In this document: positions 34,922 through 44,983 of the stretch, in pieces
Position numbering within the stretch: position 1 is the first letter of the stretch
Layout: every line of letters starts with the position of its first letter
Source: Gemmatimonadota bacterium
Lineage (GTDB): Bacteria; Gemmatimonadota; Gemmatimonadetes; Longimicrobiales; Gaopeijiaceae
Direction of reading: 5' to 3'
Assembly (NCBI GenBank): GCA_022826565.1
Contig: JAJDUP010000026.1
Span: 124,001-188,000 of the forward strand
DNA: 64,000 bases
The notes under the pieces: model-generated
The model's input: only the letters and a program-made list of their open reading frames with translations
Database searches by the model: none
What the model was told of the DNA's origin: nothing
Position numbers and translations under genes: made by a program

Positions 34922-34974
34922 TGCCGGCTACGATTCTATGCCGTTGCGCCTGCGGTGGCGAGAGGCGCCGCTGT

Positions 34975-35751
34975 CTACTCCCGGAACCGTGGCCGCCGCT
35001 TTTCGACGAAGGCGCGCACGCCCTCCCGGCCAGCCTCCGACGCGAACGCCTCGAGGAAGAGTTCCTTTTCCGCCTCAAGCCCGTCGGCGAGATGGCTTTC
35101 GCAGGCTTCCCGCACCGCTCTCTTCACCAATTGCAGCGTCACCGAACTCCAGCGGGCCATTCTGCCGGCGAGCTCGCGGGCCTTGGCAAGGTGTTCGCTC
35201 TCCTCCGTCAGGAACTCGACGAGGCCGATCCGATGTGCCTCGTCCGCGTCGACGAAATCGCCGCACAGGCCGATCCGGAGCGCCTGCCCCGGGCCGACCA
35301 GGCGGGCCAGCCGCTGCGTTCCTCCGGCGCCGGGGATCAGCCCGAGGCGGATCTCGAACTGGCCGAAGCGAGCCGTGGCGTCGGCGATCCGGATGTCGCA
35401 GGCCAGCGCCAGCTCGTTGCCGCCGCCCAGGCAGAATCCGTGGATGGCGCAGATGACCGGTTTGGGGAACTCGGCGAGCGCGTCGTACACCCGGCGGTGC
35501 CGGTAGACCTCCCGCTGCTCGTCGGGGGTGCGCGCCGCGAATTCCGCCACGTCGGCCCCGGCGACGAAAGCCTTGTCGCCGGCTCCGTGCAGGATGGCGA
35601 CCTTGACGTCGGCGCGGCTGGCCAGGTCGTCGAAGACGGCGGTGAGTTCGCCGCGCACGGTCTCGTTGAGCGCGTTGAGCTTGTCGGGTCGATTGATCGT
35701 CACCTCGGCGATGCCGTCGGCGACCGAGAGCTGTACCGTCTTGCGATTCAT
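34975..35751 (-). CDS. Enoyl-CoA hydratase (crotonase family)
   Basis: 258 residues from ATG at 35751; an in-frame ATG at 35808, close to the preceding stop, is an alternative. Crotonase motifs: 'VTINRPDKLNALNETV', 'GDKAFVAGADVAEFAARTP', 'IHGFCLGGGNELALACDIRI' with one catalytic glutamate, 'GQFEIRLGLIPGAGGTQRL' with the second. Both glutamates are present, so a true hydratase is likely. It is the last gene of the leftward operon with hydroxyacyl-CoA dehydrogenase and thiolase. Confidence 0.92.
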   Translation of the reverse strand: MNRKTVQLSVADGIAEVTINRPDKLNALNETVRGELTAVFDDLASRADVKVAILHGAGDKAFVAGADVAEFAARTPDEQREVYRHRRVYDALAEFPKPVICAIHGFCLGGGNELALACDIRIADATARFGQFEIRLGLIPGAGGTQRLARLVGPGQALRIGLCGDFVDADEAHRIGLVEFLTEESEHLAKARELAGRMARWSSVTLQLVKRAVREACESHLADGLEAEKELFLEAFASEAGREGVRAFVEKRRPRFRE

Positions 35752-35809
35752 CGTTTGATGCGCCTTTCGCAAGACGACATACCGATCGAACGTGGGACCG
35801 TCTTGCATC

Positions 35810-36682
35810 TCATTGGTTGCTCTCCCAGTCGTAGAATCCGCTGCCCGACTTCTTGCCGAGTCTGCCCTCGGCGACCATCCGCTCCAGCAGGGCCGGGGGG
35901 CGGAAGGCCTCCGATGCGAGCGCTTCGTGGAGGTAGCGGGCGATCCCGAGGCGGACGTCGAGCCCGACCAGGTCGGTGAGGCGGAGCGGGCCCATGGGGT
36001 GGCGGTATCCGAGCACCATGGCCTTGTCGATGTCTTCGGGCGACGCGACGCCCGCCTCGACCATGCGGATGGCCTCGAGACCGAGGACGATGCCCAGGCG
36101 CGACGATGCAAAGCCGGGTGAGTCGGTCACCACGATCGGTTCCTTGCCGAGTCCGTCGACGAACTGCTGGCAACGGTCGAGGGTCCGGAGGCTGGTGTGT
36201 TCGCCCCGCACGATCTCGACCAGGGCCATGATGTGGACGGGGTTGAAGAAGTGCAGGCCGATAAAGCGTCCCGGCGCGTCGAGGCCGGCTGCCATTTCGG
36301 TCACCGACAGCGACGATGTGTTCGTCGCCAGGATCGCCTTCGCGGGCGCCGCGGCCTCGACCTCCGCGAAGATCGTGCGCTTCAGCGCCATCGCCTCCGG
36401 GACGGCCTCGATCACCAGTTCCGCGCCTGCCACCGCCTCACGCAGCGCCCCCGTTGCCGCCAGGCGGGCCATCGCTTCGCTGCGGGCCGATTCCGCCACC
36501 TTGCCCAGGCGCACGCCCTTGTCCAGGGTGGCCTCGATCCGGGCCACGGCGCGCCGCAGCTGCGCGGCGTCCACATCGCACAGGACGGTGTCGTGGCCCG
36601 CCATCGCCGCCACCTGCGCGATGCCGTGGCCCATCGTCCCGGCGCCGATCACCGCCACCCTGCCGATCGCGCGGCCTGCCAT
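35810..36682 (-). CDS. 3-hydroxyacyl-CoA (3-hydroxybutyryl-CoA) dehydrogenase
   Basis: 290 residues, the size of short HBD/PaaH enzymes. NAD-binding fold 'VAVIGAGTMGHGIAQVAAMA' at the start, 'VIEAVPEAMALKRTIFAEVE', 'LATNTSSLSVTEMAAGLD', catalytic 'GLHFFNPVHIMALVEIVRGE' with His-Glu, and a C-terminal domain ending 'GKKSGSGFYDW'. It oxidises 3-hydroxyacyl-CoA to 3-oxoacyl-CoA in the cytoplasm, the step between the hydratase and thiolase encoded on either side. Confidence 0.94.
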   Translation of the reverse strand: MAGRAIGRVAVIGAGTMGHGIAQVAAMAGHDTVLCDVDAAQLRRAVARIEATLDKGVRLGKVAESARSEAMARLAATGALREAVAGAELVIEAVPEAMALKRTIFAEVEAAAPAKAILATNTSSLSVTEMAAGLDAPGRFIGLHFFNPVHIMALVEIVRGEHTSLRTLDRCQQFVDGLGKEPIVVTDSPGFASSRLGIVLGLEAIRMVEAGVASPEDIDKAMVLGYRHPMGPLRLTDLVGLDVRLGIARYLHEALASEAFRPPALLERMVAEGRLGKKSGSGFYDWESNQ

Positions 36683-36771
36683 ATCAGGCGCCCTTCACAG
36701 CTGCGGCCCCGCGCCGGTGACCCGCGCGGCGCATTCCCGGCCTCACGCCCGCGTCCTGCGAGGCCGCCATC

Positions 36772-37968
36772 TCAGCCCCTCTCGACCACGGCCGCGATCC
36801 CCTGACCCACCCCGATGCACATCGTCGCGAGGCCGAGCCCGGCGTCGCGGCGCGCCATCTCGTGCACCAGCGTGGCCAGGATGCGGGCTCCCGAGCACCC
36901 CACCGGGTGGCCCAGCGCGATCGCGCCGCCGTTGACGTTCACGCGCGCGGGATCGAGCCCGAGCTCGCGGATGCAGGGGATCGCCTGCGCGGCGAAGGCT
37001 TCGTTGAGCTCGACCAGGCCGAGGTCGCGCGCGGCGATCCCGAGGCGGGCCAGGCAGCGCCGCGTCGCCGGAACGGGGCCGATTCCCATGCGGTGCGGCT
37101 CCACCCCGGCCACCGCCGCGCCCCGGATGGCCGCCATCGGTTCCAGGCCGTGGGTGCGCGCCGTCTCCGCCTCGACGACGAGCAGGGCGGCGGCCCCGTC
37201 GTTGATCCCCGACGAGTTGCCGGCGGTGACGGTGCCGCCTGATGCGAAGACCGGGCGCAGGCGGGCGAGGGCCGCGGCGGTGGTGCCCGGGCGGGGGTGT
37301 TCGTCGCTCGTAACCACCACGGGGTCGCCGCGCCGCTGCGGAATGGTGACGGGCACGATCTCGTCGTCGAAGCGCCCGGCATCGATCGCGGCGGCGGCCT
37401 TCGCCTGGCTCTCCGCCGCGAAGGCGTCCTGCTCCTCGCGCGTCACGCCGAACTCGCGCGCGACCACCTCTGCCGTCTGCCCGAGCCCGATGGTCCATTC
37501 ATCGGGAAGGGCAGGGTTGGCGAAGCGCCACCCCAGCACCGTGTCCGCCACCTCGGGTGCGCCCCGGGTGTAGCCGTGCTCGGGCTTGAGCATGACGAAG
37601 GGGGCACGGCTCATCGACTCGACGCCGCCCGCGACGAAGGCGTCGCCTTCGCCGGCGCGAATGGCGTGGAAGGCGCTGGCCACGGCCTGCAGACCGGAGC
37701 CGCAAAGCCGGTTCACCGTCTGCCCGGGCACCTCGACCGGGAGATCCGCCCGCAGCAGTGCCATGCGGGCGACGTTGCGGTTGTCCTCGCCCGCCTGGTT
37801 GGTGCAGCCGAAGATCACGTCGTCGAGACGCCCGGGGGGGAAGGGGCTGCGATCGAGGAGGGCGCGGATGGTCACCGCGGCGAGGTCGTCCGGCCGCACC
37901 GGCGCCAGCGCGCCCCCGTGCCGTCCGATCGGCGTGCGGACCGCGTCGACGATCCACGCCTCACGCAC
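36772..37968 (-). CDS. Acetyl-CoA acyltransferase (PcaF/PaaJ-like thiolase)
   Basis: 398 residues. Active-site cysteine in '[20 protein letters not shown]' (about residue 90), '[20 protein letters not shown]' with the catalytic histidine, and '[16 protein letters not shown]' with the second cysteine. '[20 protein letters not shown]' near the N-terminus is typical of beta-ketoadipyl-CoA thiolases. It cleaves 3-oxoacyl-CoA, possibly 3-oxoadipyl-CoA, to acetyl-CoA. The neighbouring hydratases, dehydrogenase and aldehyde dehydrogenase resemble the lower phenylacetate pathway, but its ring-epoxidation genes are absent. Confidence 0.93.
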   Translation of the reverse strand: MREAWIVDAVRTPIGRHGGALAPVRPDDLAAVTIRALLDRSPFPPGRLDDVIFGCTNQAGEDNRNVARMALLRADLPVEVPGQTVNRLCGSGLQAVASAFHAIRAGEGDAFVAGGVESMSRAPFVMLKPEHGYTRGAPEVADTVLGWRFANPALPDEWTIGLGQTAEVVAREFGVTREEQDAFAAESQAKAAAAIDAGRFDDEIVPVTIPQRRGDPVVVTSDEHPRPGTTAAALARLRPVFASGGTVTAGNSSGINDGAAALLVVEAETARTHGLEPMAAIRGAAVAGVEPHRMGIGPVPATRRCLARLGIAARDLGLVELNEAFAAQAIPCIRELGLDPARVNVNGGAIALGHPVGCSGARILATLVHEMARRDAGLGLATMCIGVGQGIAAVVERG

Positions 37969-38005
37969 GCGTGGGCTTCCTGATTCGGTCCTCCATCCCT
38001 CCCCC

Positions 38006-39478
38006 CTACCGGTCCAGCGCCACCCAGACGCTCTTCAGCTGGGTGTACTTCTCAAGCGCCGACTGGAAGCCCAGGTCACGCCCGAAGCCGCTCTCCTTGT
38101 AGCCGCCGAAGGGCGATGCGGGCGAGTACTGGTTGTAGGTGTTGACCCAGACCGTTCCCGCGTCGATCTCGGCGGCCATGCGGTGGGCCTTGCCGATGTC
38201 GCGGGTCCACACGCCGGCTGCGAGCCCGTACAGCGAATCGTTCGCCTTGGCGACCGCGTCGTCCACATCGTCGAAGGGGATGACCGCCGCCACCGGGCCG
38301 AAGATCTCTTCGCGGGCGAGCGTCATCGCCGGATCCACCTCGCTGAAGACGGTGGCGTTCACGAAGTTGCCGCGGCCATTCACCTTCATCCGCTCGCCTC
38401 CCGCCACCAGGTTCGCGCCGTCCCGCCTGCCGCTCTCGATATAGCCCATCACGCGGTCGAGCTGCTCCTCGCTGACGATCGCCCCCAGGCGCGTCGTGGG
38501 AGCCATCGGGTCGCCCACGGTGGCCTTCCCGGCCAGCGCCTTCAGCCCGTCGACGAATTCGTCGTGCACCGCGCTCTCCACCAGGATGCGGCTGCCCGCC
38601 GCGCACACCTCGCCCTTGCCGTAGAACACGCCCATCGAGGCGCCCTTCACCGCGCCGCGCAGGTCCGCGTCGGCGAAGACGATGTTGGGGGACTTGCCGC
38701 CGAGTTCCAGCGAGACCTTCTTGAGCGTCCCGGCCGCCTCGCGCATGATGGTCCGCCCGACCTCCGTCGACCCCGTGAACGAGATCGCGTCGACGCCCGG
38801 GTGCCGCACCAAGGCCGCGCCCGCCGTCTCGCCGAACCCCGGCACCACGTTCAGCACACCCGGCGGAAAACCGGCTTCGGCGGCCAGCTCCCCGAAGCGC
38901 AGCGCGGTCAGCGGCGTCTGCTCGGCGGGCTTGAGCACCACCGTGTTCCCGCAGGCCAGCGCCGGCGCGACCTTCCACGCCGCCATCGACAGGGGGAAGT
39001 TCCACGGGATGATCGCCCCGACCACGCCTACGGGCTCGCGCAGCGTGTAGTTGAGGAAGGGTCCCGCCACGGGGACCGTGTCGCCCTGCACCTTGTCGGC
39101 CAGCCCGCCGTAATAGCGGAGCACGTTCGCAACGCTCGGCACGTCGACCCGCCGCGCCTCGAAGTACGGCTTGCCGTTGTCCTGCGTCTCCAGCAGACCC
39201 AGCTCGTCGGCGTTGGCCTCGACCAGGTCGGCCAGCTTCCACAGCATGCGCGAGCGCTTGTGCGGGTTCATGCGGCGCCACTTGCCGTCGGCGAACGCCG
39301 CGCGCGCCGCCGTCACCGCGCGGTCGATGTCCGCCGAGCGCGCCTCGGCCACCTCGGCGATGACCTCGTCGGTGGCTGGATTGACGGTCGCGAAGCGGCC
39401 GCCATCGGCCGCATCCGCCCATTCGTTCCCGATCCAGAGCCGGGCGCGGATCTCCTCCGCCATCTGCTTTGCCGTCAC
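38006..39478 (-). CDS. NAD(P)-dependent aldehyde dehydrogenase
   Basis: 490 residues of the ALDH superfamily. '[20 protein letters not shown]' (cofactor/oxyanion asparagine), '[18 protein letters not shown]', '[20 protein letters not shown]' with the catalytic glutamate, '[17 protein letters not shown]' with the nucleophilic cysteine, and '[15 protein letters not shown]'. The sequence is closest to betaine/phenylacetaldehyde-type ALDHs. It may feed an acid into the CoA pathway encoded around it. Substrate unknown. Confidence 0.94.
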   Translation of the reverse strand: MTAKQMAEEIRARLWIGNEWADAADGGRFATVNPATDEVIAEVAEARSADIDRAVTAARAAFADGKWRRMNPHKRSRMLWKLADLVEANADELGLLETQDNGKPYFEARRVDVPSVANVLRYYGGLADKVQGDTVPVAGPFLNYTLREPVGVVGAIIPWNFPLSMAAWKVAPALACGNTVVLKPAEQTPLTALRFGELAAEAGFPPGVLNVVPGFGETAGAALVRHPGVDAISFTGSTEVGRTIMREAAGTLKKVSLELGGKSPNIVFADADLRGAVKGASMGVFYGKGEVCAAGSRILVESAVHDEFVDGLKALAGKATVGDPMAPTTRLGAIVSEEQLDRVMGYIESGRRDGANLVAGGERMKVNGRGNFVNATVFSEVDPAMTLAREEIFGPVAAVIPFDDVDDAVAKANDSLYGLAAGVWTRDIGKAHRMAAEIDAGTVWVNTYNQYSPASPFGGYKESGFGRDLGFQSALEKYTQLKSVWVALDR

Positions 39479-39484
39479 CGTCGG

Positions 39485-40288
39485 TCAGCTGCCGGAGAAG
39501 TCGGGCTTCCGCTTCTCGACGTAGGCGCTCAGCCCCTCGCGGGCGTCGTCGCTGGCGAAGAGCTGCTGCTGCAACTCCCGCTCGAGCGCGAGCGCAGTCT
39601 CGAAGGGGATCTCGGCCCCGGTCTGCACCGAACGCTTGATCAGGCCGACCGCCTTCGCGGCGCGGCCAGGCGGACAGAAGCCGCGCGCGTAATCGATCAC
39701 CTTCTCCATGAACGCGTCGAGGGTGTCGGTCTCCCACACGTCGTTGACGATGCCGAGGTCCTTCGCCTCGCCAAAGCCGAAGGTCTTGCCCGTCGTCATC
39801 AGTTCGATCGCGCGCGACTTGCCGACGAGCCGGGTCAGGCGCTGGGTCCCGCCGGTGCCGGGGAGCACGCCCAGGTTGACCTCGGGCAGACCGCACATGC
39901 TGCGGCCCGCACGCGCGATGCGGAGGTCGGCCGCCATGGCGATCTCGAGTCCGCCGCCCACGGTGTGTCCGTTCAGGGCGGCGATGGTCAGCTTCGGCGT
40001 GTGCTCGAGGCGGTTGAGCGTCTCGTTGGCGTGCAGGCAGAAGCAGTACTTGAAGCCGGTCGTCACCTGCGAGAGCATCCCGATGTTGGCCCCGGCGGAG
40101 AAGAACTTCTCGCCGTTGCCGGTGAGCACGATCACGTGGATGTCGTCGGCGAAACGCGCGGTGAGGATGGCGTCGTCCAGCTGGCGCATCATCTCGTGGG
40201 TGTAGGTATTTGCGGGAGGGTCGTCGAGGGTGATCAGGGCGACGCCGCCGCCGGCGTCCGCGTAGCGAACGAGAGTCTTTTCGGCCAT
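39485..40288 (-). CDS. Enoyl-CoA hydratase/isomerase family protein
   Basis: 267 residues from ATG at 40288, preceded by AGGAA; an upstream ATG at 40336 would add 16 poorly conserved residues. 'VALITLDDPPANTYTHEMMR' is a PaaF/PaaG-like start; 'GEKFFSAGANIGMLSQ' and 'LNGHTVGGGLEIAMAADLRI' form the oxyanion hole and one glutamate, 'CGLPEVNLGVLPGTGGTQRL' the other. First gene of the leftward cluster hydratase, ALDH, thiolase, hydroxyacyl-CoA dehydrogenase, second hydratase. Confidence 0.92.
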   Translation of the reverse strand: MAEKTLVRYADAGGGVALITLDDPPANTYTHEMMRQLDDAILTARFADDIHVIVLTGNGEKFFSAGANIGMLSQVTTGFKYCFCLHANETLNRLEHTPKLTIAALNGHTVGGGLEIAMAADLRIARAGRSMCGLPEVNLGVLPGTGGTQRLTRLVGKSRAIELMTTGKTFGFGEAKDLGIVNDVWETDTLDAFMEKVIDYARGFCPPGRAAKAVGLIKRSVQTGAEIPFETALALERELQQQLFASDDAREGLSAYVEKRKPDFSGS

Positions 40289-40361
40289 TTCCGGGTTCCT
40301 GGGGTGGGGGTTCTCAGCCCAAAAAGATAACCACAACCCCGCCGCGGGTTACATTGGATCC

Positions 40362-41147
40362 ATGAAAACAACTGAACGCGCGGTTTGCGTGGCAGTGGCC
40401 GCGGTGTTCCTCGGCGGCTGTCACGAGACCCTTACCCAGCTGGAGCCGCAGCTGATCGCGCCCGCGACCCATCCGGCGCTGGTCTTTTCGAGGTCGTTGC
40501 CGGAGCTCGGCGATATCGTCCGCGGAGCGGATCAACCCGCGGACTTCGCGGGTGGCCCCGTCGTCAGCCCGGAGTCGCTGCTGTCGCGGTGGGACGCCTC
40601 CTGGGACCGCGGGGCCGGCGAGGGCCGGGCGCTGCGTGAAGCGATCTACCGCGCCGTCGCTTCGGGAGCCGCCGAGCTGGACCAGGCTGCCACCCGGTCG
40701 ATGATGGACGCGGTTCGCCAGGCGGTCGTCGAGGTCGGCGTCCGCGTCCGGGTCTTGCCGCCCCACCTCGCCGGGCCCCTGGACGACGCGCGCGGTTTCA
40801 TGGACGAGGCCAAGCGCGCACGGGACGCCGGCGACACCCCCGGTTGGGCGCTTGCCGGGTTGAGAGCGGCGGATGCGCTGCGGGAAACGACCCCGCGAAG
40901 GGTGGCGCTGCGTCTGCTCGCGGCGGCCGAGGAGGCGATGGCGGGAGACGCGGCCACGGTCGCTTCGCCCGGCACCGAGGAAGCCGGTGGGGACGACCCC
41001 GCCGGGGGCGGTGACGACGCCGGCCGGCTGACCCGCGCGGACGAACTCATTCGCTGGACCAGGGCCGCCATCGCATCCGGCGACTACGAGCGGGCGATCC
41101 AGCGCGGCTACTACGCTTGCCGCCTTCTGGGCGCGGTTCCGGAGTAG
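40362..41147 (+). CDS. Hypothetical lipoprotein
   Basis: 261 residues with a lipobox 'VFLGGC' giving lipidation at Cys20 or so. The mature part is alanine/arginine-rich and helical, with tetratricopeptide-like spacing ('WALAGLRAADALRET', 'ALRLLAAAEEAMAGD', 'GDYERAIQRGYYACRLLG') broken by an acidic Gly/Asp-rich linker near residue 210. No family recognised. It faces away from the catabolic operon and may precede the NfeD-FloA genes, 112 bp on. Confidence 0.6.
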   Translation: MKTTERAVCVAVAAVFLGGCHETLTQLEPQLIAPATHPALVFSRSLPELGDIVRGADQPADFAGGPVVSPESLLSRWDASWDRGAGEGRALREAIYRAVASGAAELDQAATRSMMDAVRQAVVEVGVRVRVLPPHLAGPLDDARGFMDEAKRARDAGDTPGWALAGLRAADALRETTPRRVALRLLAAAEEAMAGDAATVASPGTEEAGGDDPAGGGDDAGRLTRADELIRWTRAAIASGDYERAIQRGYYACRLLGAVPE

Positions 41148-41259
41148 GTGGATGGGCCCGGCGGGCAGCGCACGGCATGCGGGCTTAGATTGAAACCGGG
41201 ACCTTCCGCGTATTCGGCGTATGCCAGGCAGCCACAACGAGTCCAAGAGAATTAGCGCC

Positions 41260-42666
41260 ATGGTTGGAATTTGTCATTCGAGCTCGGTCCGGACGGGACT
41301 GTTCGCAGCGGCGCTGCTCGCTCATGCGGGGTACGCGGCGGGGCAGGGGGCAGCCGGCCAGGAAGAAGGCGCCGGGCGGGGAGAACTGGTTCGCGTCCCC
41401 CTCACGGGCGTCGTCGAAATGGGGCTGGCCCCCTTCATCGAGCGGACGCTGGAAGAAGCGGCGGCAGCCGGGGCGAGCGCGGTAGTGCTGGACATCGAGA
41501 CGCCCGGGGGACGCGTGGACGCCGCCGAGCGCATCACGAACGCGATCAGCCGTTCCCGGGTCCCCGTGTACGCGTACGTCAACATGCACGCCTACTCCGC
41601 CGGGGCCATGATCGCGCTCGCGACCGACCGCGTGCTCATGCAGGAAGGTGCTGTGATGGGCGCGGCCACTCCGGTGGACGGGAGCGGGACGAAGGCGTCC
41701 GAGAAGATCGTGTCGGCCATGCGGGCCCAGATGCGGGCCCTGGCCGAAGCGCGGGACCTCGATCCGGCGATCGCCGAGGCGATGGTGGACGAGGAGATCG
41801 CGATCGACGGGGTGGTCGAAGGGGGCAAGCTGCTGACCCTGACGGCGGGCGAGGCCGTCGCGCTCGGCTACGCGGAGAGCGTGGACGGGTGGGACGAGGT
41901 GCTCGCCGCCATCGGGGCCGAAGCGGCGACGGTCGTGCAGGCGGAGGTCAACTGGGCGGAGCGGCTCGTCCGCTTCTTCACCAATCCAGTGATCGTGCCG
42001 TTCCTGCTGAGCCTGGGGTTCCTCGGTCTGATCGTCGAGATCAAGACGGCCGGGTTCGGAATAGCGGGGATCGCGGGGCTGCTGTCGCTTGCTCTCTTCT
42101 TCGGGTCGCACCTGCTGATCGGGCTGGCGGGCGCCGAGGATCTGATCCTGGTTGCCGCCGGCGTAGCGCTCATCCTGGTCGAAGTCCTGGTGATCCCGGG
42201 CTTCGGGATCTTCGGGATCGCGGGCATTGCGGCACTTCTCGGCGGACTCTTCATGGCCCAGGTGGGAAGCCTGCCGACCCAGGAGGACTTCGCAACGGCG
42301 GCGGGCGTGTTGAGCGCGACCGCGCTGCTGGTGGTACTGACGGGCTGGGTGTTCCTGCGTTCCGTCGTCCGCAACCGCAGGCTGGGCCGCAGCGGGATCG
42401 TTCTGCCGGAGTCCACCGACCGCGAGGAAGGCTACACATCGGCCGATCTCCGTCCCGAACTGGAGGGCGTCGAAGGCGTCGCGATCACGGACCTGCGCCC
42501 CACGGGCGTGGGGCTCTTCGAGGACGAGCGGCTGGACATCATTTCCGAGAGTGAATGGATCGAGGAGGGCACCCCGGTCCGCATCGTGAGTGCGGAGGGG
42601 TACCGGCATATCGTCCGAGCCATCCACTCGGATCAACTACAAGAACAGACCAAGAGGAACTCCTGA
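41260..42666 (+). CDS. NfeD-family membrane serine protease (ClpP-like N-terminus)
   Basis: 468 residues from ATG at 41260, giving a good signal peptide; an in-frame ATG at 41221 is alternative. Residues of about 40-220 form a ClpP-class protease: '[18 protein letters not shown]', '[17 protein letters not shown]' with the nucleophilic serine, and '[20 protein letters not shown]' with the general-base lysine. Four to five helices follow (about 245-380), then an OB-fold NfeD domain near the end ('[13 protein letters not shown]', '[12 protein letters not shown]'). Such proteins work with flotillin-like partners in membrane quality control. The flotillin gene follows directly. Confidence 0.9.
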   Translation: MVGICHSSSVRTGLFAAALLAHAGYAAGQGAAGQEEGAGRGELVRVPLTGVVEMGLAPFIERTLEEAAAAGASAVVLDIETPGGRVDAAERITNAISRSRVPVYAYVNMHAYSAGAMIALATDRVLMQEGAVMGAATPVDGSGTKASEKIVSAMRAQMRALAEARDLDPAIAEAMVDEEIAIDGVVEGGKLLTLTAGEAVALGYAESVDGWDEVLAAIGAEAATVVQAEVNWAERLVRFFTNPVIVPFLLSLGFLGLIVEIKTAGFGIAGIAGLLSLALFFGSHLLIGLAGAEDLILVAAGVALILVEVLVIPGFGIFGIAGIAALLGGLFMAQVGSLPTQEDFATAAGVLSATALLVVLTGWVFLRSVVRNRRLGRSGIVLPESTDREEGYTSADLRPELEGVEGVAITDLRPTGVGLFEDERLDIISESEWIEEGTPVRIVSAEGYRHIVRAIHSDQLQEQTKRNS

Positions 42667-42667
42667 A

Positions 42668-43642
42668 ATGCTGCTGACTGTCCTTCCGCTGATTGCCATT
42701 GTTGCGGCCGTACTCCTGCTGATGTGGGCGGTCCCCGTACGCCTGTGGATCGAGGCCAGATTCTCCGGGGTGGCGCTCGGCCTGGGCAACCTGGTCGGCA
42801 TGCGGCTGCGGAAGGTCAGCCCGCCGGCCGTGGTGAGGCCATTGATCGCTTCAACCAAGGCGGGGCTCATCCTCGACGTTTCCCACCTCGAGGCGCACTA
42901 CCTCGCGGGCGGCAATGTCGACCGGGTGGCGCGGGCGCTGATCAGCGCCGACAAGGCGGCAATCGAGCTTCCCTTCCAGCAGGCGGCGGCCATCGACCTG
43001 GCGGGCAGGGACGTGTTCGAGGCGGTTCAGGTGTCCGTCAATCCCAAGGTGGTGCAGACCCCACGCGTGGCGGCGATGGCCAAGGACGGGATTCAGTTGA
43101 TCGCGGTCGCGCGGGTCACCGTACGCGCGAACATCAACCGGCTGGTCGGCGGCGCCGGCGAGGAGACGATCCTGGCCCGCGTCGGCGAGGGCATCGTTTC
43201 GACCATCGGCTCGGCGAATTCGCACAAGGCCGTGCTGGAAAACCCGGATGCGATCTCGAAGACGGTCCTGCAGAAGGGGCTGGACTCAGGCACCGCCTTC
43301 GAGATCCTCTCGATCGACATCGCGGATGTCGATGTCGGCAAGAACATCGGCGCCGAGCTGCAGACCGACCAGGCAGAGGCGGACAAGCGCGTCGCGCAGG
43401 CGAGGGCCGAGGAGCGGCGAGCGATGGCGCTGGCGCGGGAGCAGGAAATGCATGCGCGGGTGGAAGAGATGCGCGCCGAAGTGATTGCGGCCGAGGCGCA
43501 GGTCCCGCTGGCGATGGCCGACGCCTTCCGCAGCGGCAACCTGGGCATCATGGACTACGCCCGGTACCGCAACATCGAGTCCGATACGAGCATGCGGAAG
43601 GCGATTTCCGAGGGCGATCCCGGAGAGCAGACCACGGACTAG
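42668..43642 (+). CDS. floA: Flotillin-like membrane-organising protein FloA
   Basis: 324 residues from ATG at 42668, with GAGGAA upstream and one base after the NfeD stop. One N-terminal hairpin helix (about 5-27), then an SPFH-type region: '[20 protein letters not shown]', '[20 protein letters not shown]', '[20 protein letters not shown]', '[20 protein letters not shown]', and an Ala/Glu/Arg coiled coil. This matches YqfA/FloA. It assembles membrane microdomains and partners NfeD. Confidence 0.95.
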   Translation: MLLTVLPLIAIVAAVLLLMWAVPVRLWIEARFSGVALGLGNLVGMRLRKVSPPAVVRPLIASTKAGLILDVSHLEAHYLAGGNVDRVARALISADKAAIELPFQQAAAIDLAGRDVFEAVQVSVNPKVVQTPRVAAMAKDGIQLIAVARVTVRANINRLVGGAGEETILARVGEGIVSTIGSANSHKAVLENPDAISKTVLQKGLDSGTAFEILSIDIADVDVGKNIGAELQTDQAEADKRVAQARAEERRAMALAREQEMHARVEEMRAEVIAAEAQVPLAMADAFRSGNLGIMDYARYRNIESDTSMRKAISEGDPGEQTTD

Positions 43643-43689
43643 TCGCTGCCGCCGATCGAGCGACCGTAGCTGACACGGTGAGAGGCTGA

Positions 43690-44406
43690 ATGGACCTCCG
43701 GTTCATGGCAATCGTGATGGCAATCGCCATCATCATGGACATCCTGGGGAGGATGGCGCGCAAGCGTGCCGGAGAGCAGCAGCTTGAGCAGCCGCCTGAG
43801 GAGGGGTGGAATGTCCTTCAGGCGCTGGCGGATGCGGACGAACTGCCGGACAAGCTGCTCCGGGACGCTTTGCCCCCGGGCGGAACGCAATCGGAGACGC
43901 GGGAGGAGCCGGACCGGAAGCCGGTCGCCAGGATCGATGCTCCCGATCCGGCGGTGTCGGTGCCGCGATTCGACCCGGTCTCCTGGCCCGAACCGGTCGA
44001 ACCGGAGTGGACGGTTCCCGAGCGGTCAGCGCCGGAGCCGGTTGCCCCCGAGCCGGCCCGGATCGTGCCGGCGGCGGTTCCCGCTGCGGTGCGGTCGGAA
44101 CCCGAGCCGTGGGAGCCGCCCATCAGGGACCGTGCGGCGAGACCGGTCGAGGTGCGGTCGCGTGCTCCCCGTGCACTCGACCGCGAGTCACCGATCGCGG
44201 GTCCGGCGACGGGAACCGAGGGGAGACGGCATCCGCTCGCAGATGCCGCGACGCTGTCGCGACGAACCCGTTCGTCCGACGTCGCCGACGGGCTCGGTCT
44301 TTCGGATGCCCGGGCGTTGAGGCGGATCGTGGTTGCCCGCGAAGTGCTGGGCCCGCCGCTCGCGCTGCGCGACGACGAGCGGGATGGCGGGGGGCACCGT
44401 TCCTGA
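43690..44406 (+). CDS. Membrane-anchored Pro/Glu-rich hypothetical protein of the floA operon
   Basis: 238 residues. One N-terminal helix (about 5-20) followed by a long proline-, glutamate- and arginine-rich linker ('PVEPEWTVPERSAPEPVAPE') and a short conserved-looking C-terminal helix 'LGLSDARALRRIVVAREVLG'. No family recognised. It follows floA by 47 bp on the same strand. Inference: a tether or adaptor of the NfeD-FloA complex, with the C-terminal helix as interaction site. Confidence 0.6.
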   Translation: MDLRFMAIVMAIAIIMDILGRMARKRAGEQQLEQPPEEGWNVLQALADADELPDKLLRDALPPGGTQSETREEPDRKPVARIDAPDPAVSVPRFDPVSWPEPVEPEWTVPERSAPEPVAPEPARIVPAAVPAAVRSEPEPWEPPIRDRAARPVEVRSRAPRALDRESPIAGPATGTEGRRHPLADAATLSRRTRSSDVADGLGLSDARALRRIVVAREVLGPPLALRDDERDGGGHRS

Positions 44407-44461
44407 GGGGTCGGCAGAAGCCGGGCCCTGCCCGGTGCGCACTGTAACCCACGGCGACCGC

Positions 44462-44983
44462 TCAGCTTCCTCCCGATACGTACAGGCGCCCGTTGTCGTC
44501 GGGCGCTACCAGAATGACGTCACCGGGGGCGCCGGTGACGCTGGCGTCCAGCGACATGGCCAGCGCTCCGGGAGCATTCGCATTCGCGGCTTCAGGTACG
44601 AATTCCACGACGATGCCGTGGCTGCCGGGCGGGATCGCGAATCGCTCGTAAACCGTGATCGCGCGGGCCCGGCGGCCGGCTCCCGCCACCGGGCCGGAGC
44701 GCAGCGTGTCTCCGTCCAGGAGTATGCTGAGGCGGAAGGGAACAGCTTCGTCCGTGCAGATCTCCGTAGGACGCATGTGGGGAAGCACGCCCTCGAGCTC
44801 GGCATCCGTGGGCGGTCGGCACTGCCGGTCGGAGGGGGCGGGGATGCGCCACGAGACACGCAGCTCCGCCGCGTCGGCGGGCGGATTCCGCCAATGGACC
44901 CGAGAGAGCCACACCATCGTCAGCAATGCGGCGATGGCCAGGAGCGACGCCAGGAATCTCCGCGGCCAGGTCGTCACGCTCAC
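44462..44983 (-). CDS. Membrane-anchored hypothetical protein linked to cytochrome b fusion
   Basis: 173 residues from GTG at 44983, chosen because it overlaps the cytochrome b stop as GTGA; a longer frame reaches 45052. One transmembrane helix near the N-terminus ('FLASLLAIAALLTMVWL'), then a beta-rich extracytoplasmic domain with two cysteines ('DRQCRPPTDAELEG', 'PTEICTDEAVPFRLSIL') and 'IPPGSHGIVVEFVP'. No family recognised. Coupling to the cytochrome suggests an assembly factor or accessory subunit on the periplasmic side. Confidence 0.6.
   Translation of the reverse strand: MSVTTWPRRFLASLLAIAALLTMVWLSRVHWRNPPADAAELRVSWRIPAPSDRQCRPPTDAELEGVLPHMRPTEICTDEAVPFRLSILLDGDTLRSGPVAGAGRRARAITVYERFAIPPGSHGIVVEFVPEAANANAPGALAMSLDASVTGAPGDVILVAPDDNGRLYVSGGS

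Noticed and set aside
35752-36111. N-terminal extension of the enoyl-CoA hydratase frame
   Set aside because: The extra codons lie inside the hydroxyacyl-CoA dehydrogenase gene and show no crotonase similarity, so the start at 35751 was preferred.
37586-40330. 914-codon plus-strand frame
   Set aside because: Antisense to thiolase, aldehyde dehydrogenase and hydratase genes with intact catalytic motifs.
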